Shown here one piece after another: positions 35,956-47,340 of a stretch of DNA of 64,000 nucleotides. Position numbers and translations under genes: made by a program. This stretch comes from Acidobacteriota bacterium (GTDB taxonomy: Bacteria > Acidobacteriota > Thermoanaerobaculia > Gp7-AA8). Every line of letters begins with the position of its first letter. Position 1 is the stretch's first letter. The stretch lies in the NCBI GenBank assembly GCA_019244185.1, contig JAFATB010000006.1:553614-617613 (forward strand), written 5' to 3'. The notes under the pieces were generated by a model. It was not told the DNA's origin. It did no database searches and saw only the letters and a list, made by a program, of their open reading frames with translations.

Positions 35956-37341
35956 TTAGCGGCTCTGCCGCACGCGCTGCAATAGGAACGTCTCCATCGC
36001 CAGGTCGGCGGGCAGACCGCCCGATTTGCGCTGGATGTCGAGGTCGGCAACGTCGGAGAGTGCGCGGAAGAGCTCGCCCTCGGTGAAGTGACGCGCCGCT
36101 TCCCACTTCTTGTGAAGGGGGAACGGATGCGGCCGCTGACGGACGAGTCCGTTCATCTTCAGATAGTCGCCGACGCGGTCGGCGAGCGCATCCTTGAAGC
36201 GGTTGTACTGCACGGGCGCGCGGAGGTTGACGTTGTGCGCACGCGCGAACGAGTGGATGCCGATCATCTGGCGGATCTCGTCGGCGAAGGCGAAGAGGAA
36301 ACGGCCGTAGTGCATCTCGACCGGCATCTTCGCGTCCTCACGACGCCCCTGGGCGACGAGATCGCGCAGCTTCGCGATGGCCTCGAGCATCTTCCCTTCG
36401 GTGAAGAGCGAGCCGAGCTCGTAGCGGGCTCCGCCTTCGATACTGGCGACCTCGCGCTCGACGAGCTCGGCGGTGACGCGGCCGCCGCTGCCGACGAGCG
36501 TGATGAGGCGCTCAGCTTCGCTGACTGCGCCGCGCAGCTCCGGCACGTCCTTCGAGAACTTGTCGGCGAGCATGCGCTCGAAGCCGAGTCGCTGGCGCAG
36601 CCGCGCGAGCGCGTTCGCGTCGAACTTCACGTCCGCTTCCGCGGCCGCGGCCTGAATCGCGCCGTCGAGCGCGGCGACGAAGCCGTCGCGCGTGAGATCG
36701 GCGACCACGACCGCGCCGTGCTTATCGATCAGCTCGATCGTCGCCGAGTCGCGCGGCACCTCGCCGGTGCGCATGAGCAGCAGCGCGCCGGGCGCACCGC
36801 CGCGCGCGATCGCTTCCATGAGCAGCGCCGCGTCGTCTTCGCCGCGTCCCGCCTTCTTGCCCGTGACGCGGCAGAACGCGAGCATGTCCGCCAGCGGGCC
36901 TTCGAGCGACACGCCAAGCGCGTCGGCGATCTGGCGATCGGTCATGTCGAGATCGACGCCGGCGAGCCCGAGGACGTGCAGCAGTTTCGCGGACGACGAC
37001 GCGCGCTTGCGATCGGTCTTCGCGCCCTTCCAGTCGGCCACCGCCTTGTCGTACAGCGACGCGATCTCTTTCGCGGAGACGAACGCGTTCACCTCGGAGA
37101 CGATGAGCAGGCGGGCACCGCCGAAGAGCGAGCCGGTGCGATACGAGTCGAGGATCGAGGCCAGCTCGGTCCCCGGCTCGTACGTTTCGACGGCGACGGC
37201 AGGGTTCTTCGCCACGATCGCATCGCGGATCGCGTGGAACGCCTGTTCGGAGAGAAATTCAGATGAGCCGCCGACCAGGAGGACGCGCGGCGTGTTGCCT
37301 TTGTCGATTTGCTGAAGAACCGCGGGAAGAGGCTTCGGCAC
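35956..37341 (-). CDS. holA: DNA polymerase III delta subunit
   Basis: 461 residues, longer than the usual 330-350. N-terminal PRVLLVGGSSEFLSEQAFHAI and SYRTGSLFGGARLLIVSEVN match the clamp-loader delta subunit that opens the beta clamp. The C-terminal helical collar domain is present (YELGSLFTEGKMLEAIAKLR, KMNGLVRQRPHPFPLHKKW, DLDIQRKSGGLPADLAMETF). The extra length is an insert around residues 105-210. Last gene of the rplU-to-holA cluster, 15 bp after the DksA-like gene. Confidence 0.88.
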   Translation of the reverse strand: MPKPLPAVLQQIDKGNTPRVLLVGGSSEFLSEQAFHAIRDAIVAKNPAVAVETYEPGTELASILDSYRTGSLFGGARLLIVSEVNAFVSAKEIASLYDKAVADWKGAKTDRKRASSSAKLLHVLGLAGVDLDMTDRQIADALGVSLEGPLADMLAFCRVTGKKAGRGEDDAALLMEAIARGGAPGALLLMRTGEVPRDSATIELIDKHGAVVVADLTRDGFVAALDGAIQAAAAEADVKFDANALARLRQRLGFERMLADKFSKDVPELRGAVSEAERLITLVGSGGRVTAELVEREVASIEGGARYELGSLFTEGKMLEAIAKLRDLVAQGRREDAKMPVEMHYGRFLFAFADEIRQMIGIHSFARAHNVNLRAPVQYNRFKDALADRVGDYLKMNGLVRQRPHPFPLHKKWEAARHFTEGELFRALSDVADLDIQRKSGGLPADLAMETFLLQRVRQSR

Positions 37342-37356
37342 GGCCTCTCCTCCCGA

Positions 37357-37728
37357 CTACGAGAGCAGACCCTTTTCCTGCAGTTCCTGGCAGTCGATGC
37401 AGAACGGCGTCCAGGGAACGGCCTGCAGGCGCTTCTCGCCGATCTCGTTGCCGCAGTTCGTGCAGACGCCGTACGAGCCTTCGCGCATGCGATTGAAGGC
37501 CTCGTCGATGAGCATGAGCAGATTGCGCTCGCCGTCGGAGAGGGAGAAGTTCAGCTCCTTCGAGTAGGCGCTGGCGGCCTTGTCGGCGAGGTCCTGGATG
37601 CCGTCGTCAGGCAGAGCGTTGCCGGCGGCTTTGTCGCGTTCGTAGGAGTCGAGCAGCTCGCGCTGCTTGCTGCGCAGCGCGTCTTCGTGCTGCTGGTACG
37701 GGTTCGCTTTTGCTTTCGTCTTGGCCAT
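37357..37728 (-). CDS. DksA/TraR-family zinc-finger protein
   Basis: 123 residues. An N-terminal coiled coil (QQHEDALRSKQRELLDSYER) and a C4 zinc finger (CTNCGNEIGEKRLQAVPWTP then CIDC). The coiled-coil tip and finger match DksA-like proteins that bind the RNA polymerase secondary channel and work with ppGpp. It lies 14 bp downstream of rlmH. Confidence 0.88.
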   Translation of the reverse strand: MAKTKAKANPYQQHEDALRSKQRELLDSYERDKAAGNALPDDGIQDLADKAASAYSKELNFSLSDGERNLLMLIDEAFNRMREGSYGVCTNCGNEIGEKRLQAVPWTPFCIDCQELQEKGLLS

Positions 37729-37742
37729 TCGAGTTCATCCAC

Positions 37743-38213
37743 CTATTTGTGGTACGGAATGTTGCGCATCAACGTGCACGCCCGATAAATCTGTTCCAGC
37801 AGAATGACTCGAACGAACTGATGCGGGAGCGTCATCGCCGAGAGGCTGAGGAGCTTGTCGGCGCGATGGCGGACCGTGTCGTCGAAGCCGACGTCGCCGC
37901 CGACGACGAAATGCACGCCGTGCGGGCTGTCGATGGTCAGCCTCTCGAGCCACTTTGCGAACTTCAAAGAATCGAGCGTTTGTCCTCGCTCGTCGAGGAC
38001 CACCGTGTACCCGCGATCGGGGATCGCGGCCAGCAGGCGCGCGGATTGAGCGCGCATGATAGCCACATCACTTTGAGCTTGTCTACCGCGCTCGGGCGCC
38101 ACTTCGAGCACCTCGATCGGAAAGAAATGTCTGATCCGATTGAGGTAACGCTCCGCCGCCGCGGCGAGCTCGGCGTCGGCATGGGAACCGCCCGTGATGA
38201 GACGTAATTTCAT
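37743..38213 (-). CDS. rlmH: 23S rRNA pseudouridine-1915 N3-methyltransferase
   Basis: 156 residues, the family length. SPOUT fold with the S-adenosylmethionine knot region HFVVGGDVGFDD and the C-terminal LSLSAMTLPHQFVRVILLEQ followed by IYRACTLMRNIPYHK, diagnostic of RlmH. Start is ATG 38213; the frame is open further upstream through the sigma-54 activator gene but that part is a shadow. It follows the activator by 2 bp. Confidence 0.95.
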   Translation of the reverse strand: MKLRLITGGSHADAELAAAAERYLNRIRHFFPIEVLEVAPERGRQAQSDVAIMRAQSARLLAAIPDRGYTVVLDERGQTLDSLKFAKWLERLTIDSPHGVHFVVGGDVGFDDTVRHRADKLLSLSAMTLPHQFVRVILLEQIYRACTLMRNIPYHK

Positions 38214-38215
38214 CG

Positions 38216-39125
<910 letters not shown>

Positions 39126-39148
<23 letters not shown>

Positions 39149-39532
39149 GGGGCTCGGTTTCCCCGGTGAAGTCCGCGGTCACGTTCGGCGCATCGCCCCA
39201 CAGACGCTCGAGTCCATAAAACCGCCGCACATCCTCGGTGAAGATGTGCACGATGAAGTCGCCGAAGTCGAGCAGGATCCAGCGGCCCGGCGTCGTCCCT
39301 TCGACGAGCAGCGGGCGGACGTTCATCTGCTGCTTGAGCGAGTCGAGGATGTTGTCGGCGATGGCCTGCGCCTGCCGCTCGTTCGACGCCGACGAGAGCA
39401 CGAAGTAATCGGCGATCGAGGTGAGCTCGGCGACGCTGAGCACATCGAGATGGAAGGCCTTCTTGTCGAGTGCCGCGGCGACCGCGAGGCGCACGCGAGC
39501 TTCAATCGAAGCGTTCGAATCGAGCGAATCGT

Positions 39533-39536
<4 letters not shown>
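39126..39536 (-). CDS. rsfS: Ribosomal silencing factor RsfS
   Basis: 136 residues, with the RsfS core DVLSVAELTSIADYFVLSSA, NERQAQAIADNI, EGTTPGRWILLDFGDFIVHI and FYGLERLWGDAP. It binds ribosomal protein uL14 and blocks subunit joining in starvation. Start is GTG 39536: it overlaps the nadD stop (GTGA) and has GGGAG just upstream. Confidence 0.95.
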
Positions 39537-41232
<1,696 letters not shown>

Positions 41233-41302
41233 TCAGCATAAACAAAACGCCGCTCGCAAGAGGCTTGCGGAGCGGCGTGGGGTACGGCGCGAAGAAACGA
41301 GG

Positions 41303-41566
41303 TTACTCGGCAGAGGACGGCGTGACGCTGATGTAGCGGCCGCGCTCGCCTTTGTCGTGGAAGTTCACGACGCCGTCGATCTTGGCGAAGAGCGTGTGGT
41401 CGCGGCCGATGCCGACGTTCACGCCCGGGCGGAACTTCGTGCCGCGCTGGCGCACGAGGATCGAGCCGCCGGTGACGAACTGTCCGGCGAAGCGCTTCAC
41501 GCCGAGCATCTTCGGCTGCGAGTCGCGGCCGTTGCGCGAAGAGCCCTGTCCTTTTTTATGAGCCAT
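41303..41566 (-). CDS. rpmA: 50S ribosomal protein L27
   Basis: 87 residues: [39 protein letters not shown] and [12 protein letters not shown] are diagnostic of bL27. Its flexible N-terminus reaches the peptidyl transferase centre. It follows rplU by 11 bp. Confidence 0.98.
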   Translation of the reverse strand: MAHKKGQGSSRNGRDSQPKMLGVKRFAGQFVTGGSILVRQRGTKFRPGVNVGIGRDHTLFAKIDGVVNFHDKGERGRYISVTPSSAE

Positions 41567-41577
41567 GGCGAGTCTCC

Positions 41578-41895
41578 TTACAGTTTGATGCTGTCGATGC
41601 GGACTTCGACGACGTCCTGACGGTGGCCGTGGGTCCGCTTCGTGTGGTTCTTGCGGCGCTTCTTCTTGAAGACGATGATCTTGCTGCCGCGGGTCTCGCG
41701 GATCACGGTGGCAAGCACGGACGCGCCCGAGACGGTGGGGCTGCCGACCTTCGGCTGATCGCCACCGACCATCAACACTTCACTGAACGTGACCTTGTCC
41801 TGATCGGCAGAGCCGAGAACATCACGCTCGACCTGAAGGCGGTCGCCTTCGGCAACGCGATACTGCTTCCCACCGGAACGAATGATGGCGTACAC
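41578..41895 (-). CDS. rplU: 50S ribosomal protein L21
   Basis: 105 residues from GTG 41895; GGAGG lies 5 nt upstream, and the protein then begins with the standard [18 protein letters not shown] longer reading to 41931 is not conserved. Ends [18 protein letters not shown] and a short tail, typical of bL21. Confidence 0.97.
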   Translation of the reverse strand: MYAIIRSGGKQYRVAEGDRLQVERDVLGSADQDKVTFSEVLMVGGDQPKVGSPTVSGASVLATVIRETRGSKIIVFKKKRRKNHTKRTHGHRQDVVEVRIDSIKL

Positions 41896-42014
41896 AACGT
41901 CCTCCACGAAAAGTGCTGCTGCGTGTAACACACGTCGACCGGGCCGGTCAACGCGCGCGGATCGTCTTCAACTCACTGAGGTGGAACGGAATTCCCCTCC
42001 GTTCCGCGTCCAAA

Positions 42015-42042
42015 AAGAAAGGCGGCCGAAGCCGCCTTTCTT
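42015..42042 (-). terminator. Intrinsic terminator after the TonB receptor gene
   Basis: Stem AAGAAAGGCGGC with GCCGCCTTTCTT (12 bp) and a CGAA loop, 21 bp past the stop codon of the receptor gene. Further A residues on the plus-strand left side give T residues for minus-strand transcripts. Confidence 0.88.
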
Positions 42043-42063
42043 CCCACAGATGAGGGTTGGAGA

Positions 42064-44985
42064 CTAGAAGCGGAACCGAACGCCGAGCTGCGCGAGGCGC
42101 TGTTCGCCCTGCAGCGGATCGCCGGCGAAGATCGTCGGCTGGCCGAAGTTCGGATTCGGGGTAATGGTGCCGCCGGCGTTCACGAACGCCGAGCCGTCGG
42201 GACGGGTCGGGTTGCGCGAGTTGAAGAGGTTGAAGATCTCGCCGATCAGCTCCACGCCGTACGAGCCGCCGAAGGTGAACTCCTTCGACAGGCGCAGGTC
42301 GAACTGCGAGAACGAGTCGCCGCGCTCGGTGTTGACGTGCGCGACGCCCGGCGCGAGCTCGTTGTTGTACCCGTCGCCGTTGAGGTCGTTGCCGGCCACA
42401 TAGAACGCGGTGAACGGGATGCCCGAGCGATAGCGGAAGATGCCGGAGACGTTGAGGCCGAGCGGCGCGCGGTAGGTGGTGCTGAGGGTCACGCGATGGC
42501 GCGCGTCGGTGTACAGCGGTCCGAAGTTCTGCGAGGAGCCGAGATCGTAGATGTTGATGAGGGCGTTGGTCTGCGCGCCGGTCTGCAGCGTGCCGTCCCA
42601 GAGGCGGAACTCGTCGGCGCCGGTGAGGACGTCGCCGTTCGCCTTCGAGAGCGTGTAGAAGCCCTGCGCCTCGAACTTGTTGCCGCGCGCGTGGAAGCCG
42701 AGGTTGAAGCCCTTGTAGGTCGCGGAACCGTCATCGGTCCAGACGCGGACGCTGGCCGCGGCCGTCGGCAGGATGCGGACGCCGTTGACCTTCGGGTTGG
42801 CGCGGAAGCGGTACGGGATGTTCGAGTAGTCGATGTGCACGGCGTCGAACGTGAGGCCGAGCCAGTTGGTGGCCTGCCAGGAGTAGCCGAGCGAGATCTG
42901 CTCGGACTCCGGCGTGTCCCACGAGCCGCGCGCGATTTCCGTCGCGGTGTTCGCCTCGCCGCCCTGGTTGGGCGGGAGCGGATCGATGCCGGGGCGGAAG
43001 AACGAGCCGTTCGCGTTCCGGATGCCGTTCGGATCTTCGTTGAAGTAGACGACGCCGTAGTTCGACTGCACCGACGACGCCGGGAAGAGGATCGTGGCGT
43101 TCGTGTACGGGAAGTCGTAGTAGATGCCGTAGCCGCCGCGGAGGATGTGGCGCGAGTCGCCCTTGAGGTCGTAGGTGAAGCCGAGGCGCGGGGCGAAGTT
43201 GTTCTTGTCGTCCTTCAGCTTGTCGGCGTCGCCGTTCGCGAACGACTGGAGCCAGTCGATCTGCGGGTTCGCGGCCGCCGCGGCCTTGTAGAGCGGCAGC
43301 AGCGAGTTGCTGCGCTGGTCGAGATCGAAGCCGCTCCAGAGGTCGTAACGCACGCCGAGGTTGAGCGTGAAGCGGTTGTTCACCGCCCAGTCGTCCTGCA
43401 GGTAGACGTTGTACTGATCGACGGGCGTCTTGTCGCCGAAGAAGCCGCCGAAGACGGTGATGCTGCCGACCGGCGAGTCGGGACGATCCTCCAGCAACTG
43501 GTACTGGCCGGACGTACCGGTGGTGAAGTCGCCGCCGAGAATCGGCTCGTGAATCCAGTTCACGCCGGTCTTGAAGTCGTGGCGGCCGCCGCCGATGCTC
43601 GAAGACCAGGAGAAGTCATCCTTGAACTGCGACTTTTCCTGCGTGGTCGTCTGCGGCGTGTTGAAGTTCTGGCCGCTGGTGACGCCGGAGGGGAAGAGCA
43701 GGTTCGGATCGTCGGAGACCGGCAGGATCGAGTTCTCGAAGCGCGTCCACTGGTAGACGAACTCGTTGAGCTTGTTGTTGCCGATGGTCCAGGAGTGGCT
43801 GCCGAGGATCGACTTGTAATTGTTCGCGATCGTGCCCTGGTTGCTGGGCATGTAGTTCGGTGCGGCGCCGTAGATGTCGGTGTTTTTCTGGTAGCCGTAG
43901 CGAACCTGAATGAGCTGCTTGGCGGTGGCGTTCCACGTCGCCTTCGCGGTTCCGAGCTCGTCGCGGAACGGCAGGCCGACGGACTGTCCCTGGAACTCGG
44001 GGAAGATCGGGCCGAGTCCGCCCGGGCCGTCCGGATCGCTGTCGATGGAGACGGTGGTGTCGCGGTCGGTCTTCTCGTAGGTGGCGAAGAAGTGCGCGTA
44101 GTCCTTGACGATCGGGCCGCCGAGCGACGCGCCGTACTGCTTGCGCTTGTAGTCGCCCTTCGGCAGGTCGTTGTCTTCTTCGCGCGGCGTCTTCTCGTTG
44201 AGGCTCTTGTCGCGGAAGAAGCCGTACGCGCTGCCGGAGAGATCGTTCGTGCCGGTCTTGGTGACGACGCTCAGGACGCCGCCGGACGAACGGCCGTACT
44301 CGGCCTTGTACTGCATCGTCTGGATCTTGAATTCCTGCACCGCTTCGAGGTTGAAGTTCTGCAGCGCGCCGCCGATCGTGTCGTCGGTGTTGTCGCCGCC
44401 GTCGATGAGGAAGTTCACGTTGCGGCCGCTGCCGCCGTTGAGCGCGACCGTGAGCTGGCCCGGCTTGGTCGGGTCGGCGTTCACGGAGAGCTGCGTGCCC
44501 GGCGCGAGCGAGGCGAGGTTCGCGAACTGCCGGCCGTTGAGCGGCAGGTTCTCGAGTTCCTGCTGGCTGACGACCGTGCCCACCGCGGGCGTCGTCGCCA
44601 CGAGAGGCGCTTCGGCCGTGACGGTGATCGCCTCGCTGACCGCCGCCTGCTTGAGCGTGACGTTGACCTCACGCGGCGTGGCGACGTTGAGCTGCACGTT
44701 CTCGGTCTTCACCGTGGCGAAGCCGCTCAGCTCCGCGGTGACGGTGTAGATGCCGACGGGCAGCGACGGGAAGCGATACGAGCCGTCGGACTCCGTGACG
44801 GTCGTGCGCGTGAGACCCGTCTGCGCGTTGCTCGCGGTGATCGTGACGCCCGGCACGGCGCCGCCGGACGAGTCGCTGACACGACCGGACAACTGAGAAC
44901 CGGTCGACTGCGCCAGCAGCATGACAGGGACGAGTAGGGTCAGGGCCATGAAAATGGCGGCCCACCTGAAAGTGCGACTATTCAT
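42064..44985 (-). CDS. TonB-dependent outer-membrane receptor, Oar-like
   Basis: 973 residues. Signal peptide (AAIFMALTLLVPVMLLAQ), then a carboxypeptidase regulatory-like domain (about 32-115; GRVSDSSGGAVPGVTITASN, SLPVGIYTVTAELSGF), a plug domain (about 120-250; LPLNGRQFANLASLAPG, NVNFLIDGGDNTDD, KAEYGRSSGGVLSVVTKTGT) and a 22-strand-type barrel ending in a terminal Phe (LGVRFRF). This layout is abundant in Acidobacteriota. AAGGAAGG precedes the ATG. The substrate is unknown; no neighbouring degradative genes point to one. Confidence 0.93.
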   Translation of the reverse strand: MNSRTFRWAAIFMALTLLVPVMLLAQSTGSQLSGRVSDSSGGAVPGVTITASNAQTGLTRTTVTESDGSYRFPSLPVGIYTVTAELSGFATVKTENVQLNVATPREVNVTLKQAAVSEAITVTAEAPLVATTPAVGTVVSQQELENLPLNGRQFANLASLAPGTQLSVNADPTKPGQLTVALNGGSGRNVNFLIDGGDNTDDTIGGALQNFNLEAVQEFKIQTMQYKAEYGRSSGGVLSVVTKTGTNDLSGSAYGFFRDKSLNEKTPREEDNDLPKGDYKRKQYGASLGGPIVKDYAHFFATYEKTDRDTTVSIDSDPDGPGGLGPIFPEFQGQSVGLPFRDELGTAKATWNATAKQLIQVRYGYQKNTDIYGAAPNYMPSNQGTIANNYKSILGSHSWTIGNNKLNEFVYQWTRFENSILPVSDDPNLLFPSGVTSGQNFNTPQTTTQEKSQFKDDFSWSSSIGGGRHDFKTGVNWIHEPILGGDFTTGTSGQYQLLEDRPDSPVGSITVFGGFFGDKTPVDQYNVYLQDDWAVNNRFTLNLGVRYDLWSGFDLDQRSNSLLPLYKAAAAANPQIDWLQSFANGDADKLKDDKNNFAPRLGFTYDLKGDSRHILRGGYGIYYDFPYTNATILFPASSVQSNYGVVYFNEDPNGIRNANGSFFRPGIDPLPPNQGGEANTATEIARGSWDTPESEQISLGYSWQATNWLGLTFDAVHIDYSNIPYRFRANPKVNGVRILPTAAASVRVWTDDGSATYKGFNLGFHARGNKFEAQGFYTLSKANGDVLTGADEFRLWDGTLQTGAQTNALINIYDLGSSQNFGPLYTDARHRVTLSTTYRAPLGLNVSGIFRYRSGIPFTAFYVAGNDLNGDGYNNELAPGVAHVNTERGDSFSQFDLRLSKEFTFGGSYGVELIGEIFNLFNSRNPTRPDGSAFVNAGGTITPNPNFGQPTIFAGDPLQGEQRLAQLGVRFRF

Positions 44986-45147
44986 GCGTGACCTTCCTTG
45001 AATTGTGTTCCGTTTTGGAGAACTTCCGAGATCGTACTAGCAACGGCAGCGGCTTTACAACGACTTTCCGGCCTGTTTACGGCGGTTTTCGCGGTTCGTT
45101 TTTCCGGCGCGCCGATCCGGATTTGTGAATGCCGTCCGCGACGCGCG

Positions 45148-47286
45148 TCAGCGCGCGGACGTTTCGAGCCGCGCGAGCATGGCCGACACACCCTGCCGCT
45201 GCGCCGCGAACGCGGGCGCGTTCTTCGTCCGCGCGAGGAACGTGCGGTACTCCGCGACCGCGCCGCGCACGTCGCCGCTGAGCTGCAACGCGACGGCGCG
45301 ATTGAGCCGCGCCTCGTGGTAGTCGGGCGCGATGCGCAGCGCGCGATCGAAGCAGTGAATCGCGTCGGCGTAGCGGTTGCGGTCGATGTCGAGCGCGCCG
45401 AGTCCGTTCAGCGGATCGGCGTACGCGGGCGCGAGCGCGATCGCTTTCTGAAACGCCGCCTCCGCGTCCGCATCGCGATGCATCGCCCGCGCGACGTTGC
45501 CGATGTTGTTGTACGCGCGCGCATTCCGCGGGTCGGCGGCGATGGCGCGCTGGAACTCGTCGAGCGCGCCGGCGGGATTGCGCACGCCGAGCTGCACGAT
45601 GCCGAGCACGTTGTGCGCGTCGGCATGTTGCGGATCGCGGCGCAGCACTTCGCGCGCGGCGTCGGCCGCGTGCGCGAGATCGCCCGTCTCCTCGAGCGCG
45701 CTGGCGAGGTTGTACCAGCTCTGCGCGTCGTCGGGCGCGTACGCGACGGCGTCGCGATAGAGCTCGATCGCGCGCCGCTCGTGTCCGCGCTGGCGCTCGA
45801 CTTTCGCCAATGCCCCTCGAAAAATCGGATTCGGCGGATCCTCGCCCACTAGCGGCTCGAGCATCGCCGCCGCGTCGTCGAAGCGTTTGTCGTTGATCGC
45901 CCAGCTCGCGGTTTCAAACTTGCGGAAGAGCGGCACCATCTGCTTCGGATCGGGACGCTGCGCATCGGGACGCGCGGCCGCGGTGCCGCCGACGTAGCCG
46001 AGGCTGGCCAGCTTCGCGAGCGTCTCCGCGTCGAGTCCTGACTTCGGCGGCGCGACCGCGTGCGCGCGCAGCGCGCGGAGGCTCGCGTCGAGCGCGCGCA
46101 TCACGCGCCGCTGATCGTCGAGCACATTGTGCGTCTCGTGCGGATCGCGCGCGAGCTCGTACAGCTCCGGCGACGGCGCGGCGATGTATTTGAAGGTGCC
46201 GCGCCGCATCGCCGCGAGCGGACTCCAGCCGTACAGCGCCGGATACTCCGTCTCCGAATACAAATCCGCGGCCGGCGGCTCTTTGTGATCTTTCAATGCC
46301 GGCGACAGGTCGCGTCCGTCGAGCGTGCCGCCGAGGGCGACGCCGGCGAGTCCGGCGACGGTCGGCGCGAGGTCGGCGAGACTCACCGGCGTGGCGATGA
46401 CGTTCTTCTCCACGCCGGGCGCGGAGATGACGAGCGGCACGCGCAGCGTCGGCTCGTAGAGCAGCATGCCGTGCGTCAGCTCGCCGTGCTCGCCGAGCGC
46501 CTCGCCGTGATCGCCGGTGATCACGACGATCGTGCGCTCGCGCTGTCCGAGCCGCGCGAGCGAGGTGAGAATGCGCTGCACCTGCGCGTCGACGAACGCG
46601 ATCTCACCGTCGTACGGCGACGCCGCGAAGCGCGTGCGATACGGCTCCGGCGGCACGTACGGAAAATGCGCGTCGTACAGATGCACCCACGCGAAGAACG
46701 GCCGCGCGTCGCCCTGCCCGAGCCACGTCAGCGCGCGGTCGACGACGAGATCGCCGCGCCGCTCCGCCTCGAGTCGATCGCCGACGTTCGGATCGCGCGG
46801 GATCTCGTCGTCATAAACATCGAAGCCGCGATTCAATCCGAACTTGTGATCGAGCACGAACGCCGCGGTGAACGCGGCCGTGCGATAGCCGTTCGCGGAG
46901 AAGAGCGTGGCCAGCGTCGCGCGATCCGCCGGAAACGCCCCCTCGCCGTTGTTGCGCAACCCGTGATGCGGCGGCAGCACGCCCGAGAGAATCGTCGCGT
47001 GCGACGGCAACGTCAGCGGCACCGCGCTCACCGCGTGCTCGAAGCGCACGCCGCCCGCCGCCAGCGCATCGATCGAAGGCGTCGCGCCGCTACGGCTGCC
47101 GTACGCGCCGACGTGATCCGCGCGAAGGGTGTCGAGGGTGATGAGGAGGACGTTGGGGCGGGAGGGGGGCTCTTTGCGGGTGCAGGAGAGAGTCAGAGCA
47201 AGAAGAATCAAAAGCTGAATGCAGAACGCAGAACGCAGAATGAAGAATTGAGAAAAGAGACCGGGCTGCGCGTTCCTGTTTCTCAA
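45148..47286 (-). CDS. Sulfatase-fold hydrolase with C-terminal TPR domain
   Basis: About 712 residues. The catalytic domain (about 40-380) has metal-binding VLLITLDTLRADHVGAYG, the nucleophile region VPLTLPSHATILSG and a second site VITGDHGEALGEHGELTHG. The nucleophile position is Thr rather than the Cys/Ser of formylglycine sulfatases. A linker and about eight TPR units follow (for example AIELYRDAVAYAPDDAQSWY). The start is unclear: the N-terminal lipoprotein-like signal (FILRSAFCIQLLILLALTLS, then Cys) is partly encoded by the dispersed repeat at 47217-47318. TTG codons at 47286 and 47319 are the only starts that include it. Confidence 0.85.
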   Translation of the reverse strand: MRNRNAQPGLFSQFFILRSAFCIQLLILLALTLSCTRKEPPSRPNVLLITLDTLRADHVGAYGSRSGATPSIDALAAGGVRFEHAVSAVPLTLPSHATILSGVLPPHHGLRNNGEGAFPADRATLATLFSANGYRTAAFTAAFVLDHKFGLNRGFDVYDDEIPRDPNVGDRLEAERRGDLVVDRALTWLGQGDARPFFAWVHLYDAHFPYVPPEPYRTRFAASPYDGEIAFVDAQVQRILTSLARLGQRERTIVVITGDHGEALGEHGELTHGMLLYEPTLRVPLVISAPGVEKNVIATPVSLADLAPTVAGLAGVALGGTLDGRDLSPALKDHKEPPAADLYSETEYPALYGWSPLAAMRRGTFKYIAAPSPELYELARDPHETHNVLDDQRRVMRALDASLRALRAHAVAPPKSGLDAETLAKLASLGYVGGTAAARPDAQRPDPKQMVPLFRKFETASWAINDKRFDDAAAMLEPLVGEDPPNPIFRGALAKVERQRGHERRAIELYRDAVAYAPDDAQSWYNLASALEETGDLAHAADAAREVLRRDPQHADAHNVLGIVQLGVRNPAGALDEFQRAIAADPRNARAYNNIGNVARAMHRDADAEAAFQKAIALAPAYADPLNGLGALDIDRNRYADAIHCFDRALRIAPDYHEARLNRAVALQLSGDVRGAVAEYRTFLARTKNAPAFAAQRQGVSAMLARLETSAR

Positions 47287-47318
47287 TTCTGCGTTCTGCG
47301 TTCTGCGTTCTTCATTCA
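47217..47318. repeat. Dispersed inverted repeat built of 7-bp AACGCAG units, copy 2
   Basis: Left arm 47217-47254 (GAATGCAGAACGCAGAACGC then AGAATGAAGAATTGAGAA); right arm 47279-47318 is its reverse complement with one extra heptamer; loop about 24 bp. Same arms as at 4011-4168. It overlaps the 5' end of the sulfatase-fold gene. Confidence 0.8.
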
Positions 47319-47340
47319 AGGCGGCGCGACCGCGCCGCCG

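Noticed and set aside
47287..47319. TTG at 47319 as the true start of the sulfatase-fold protein
   Set aside because: It lies wholly inside the dispersed repeat and has no ribosome site; kept only as a possibility.
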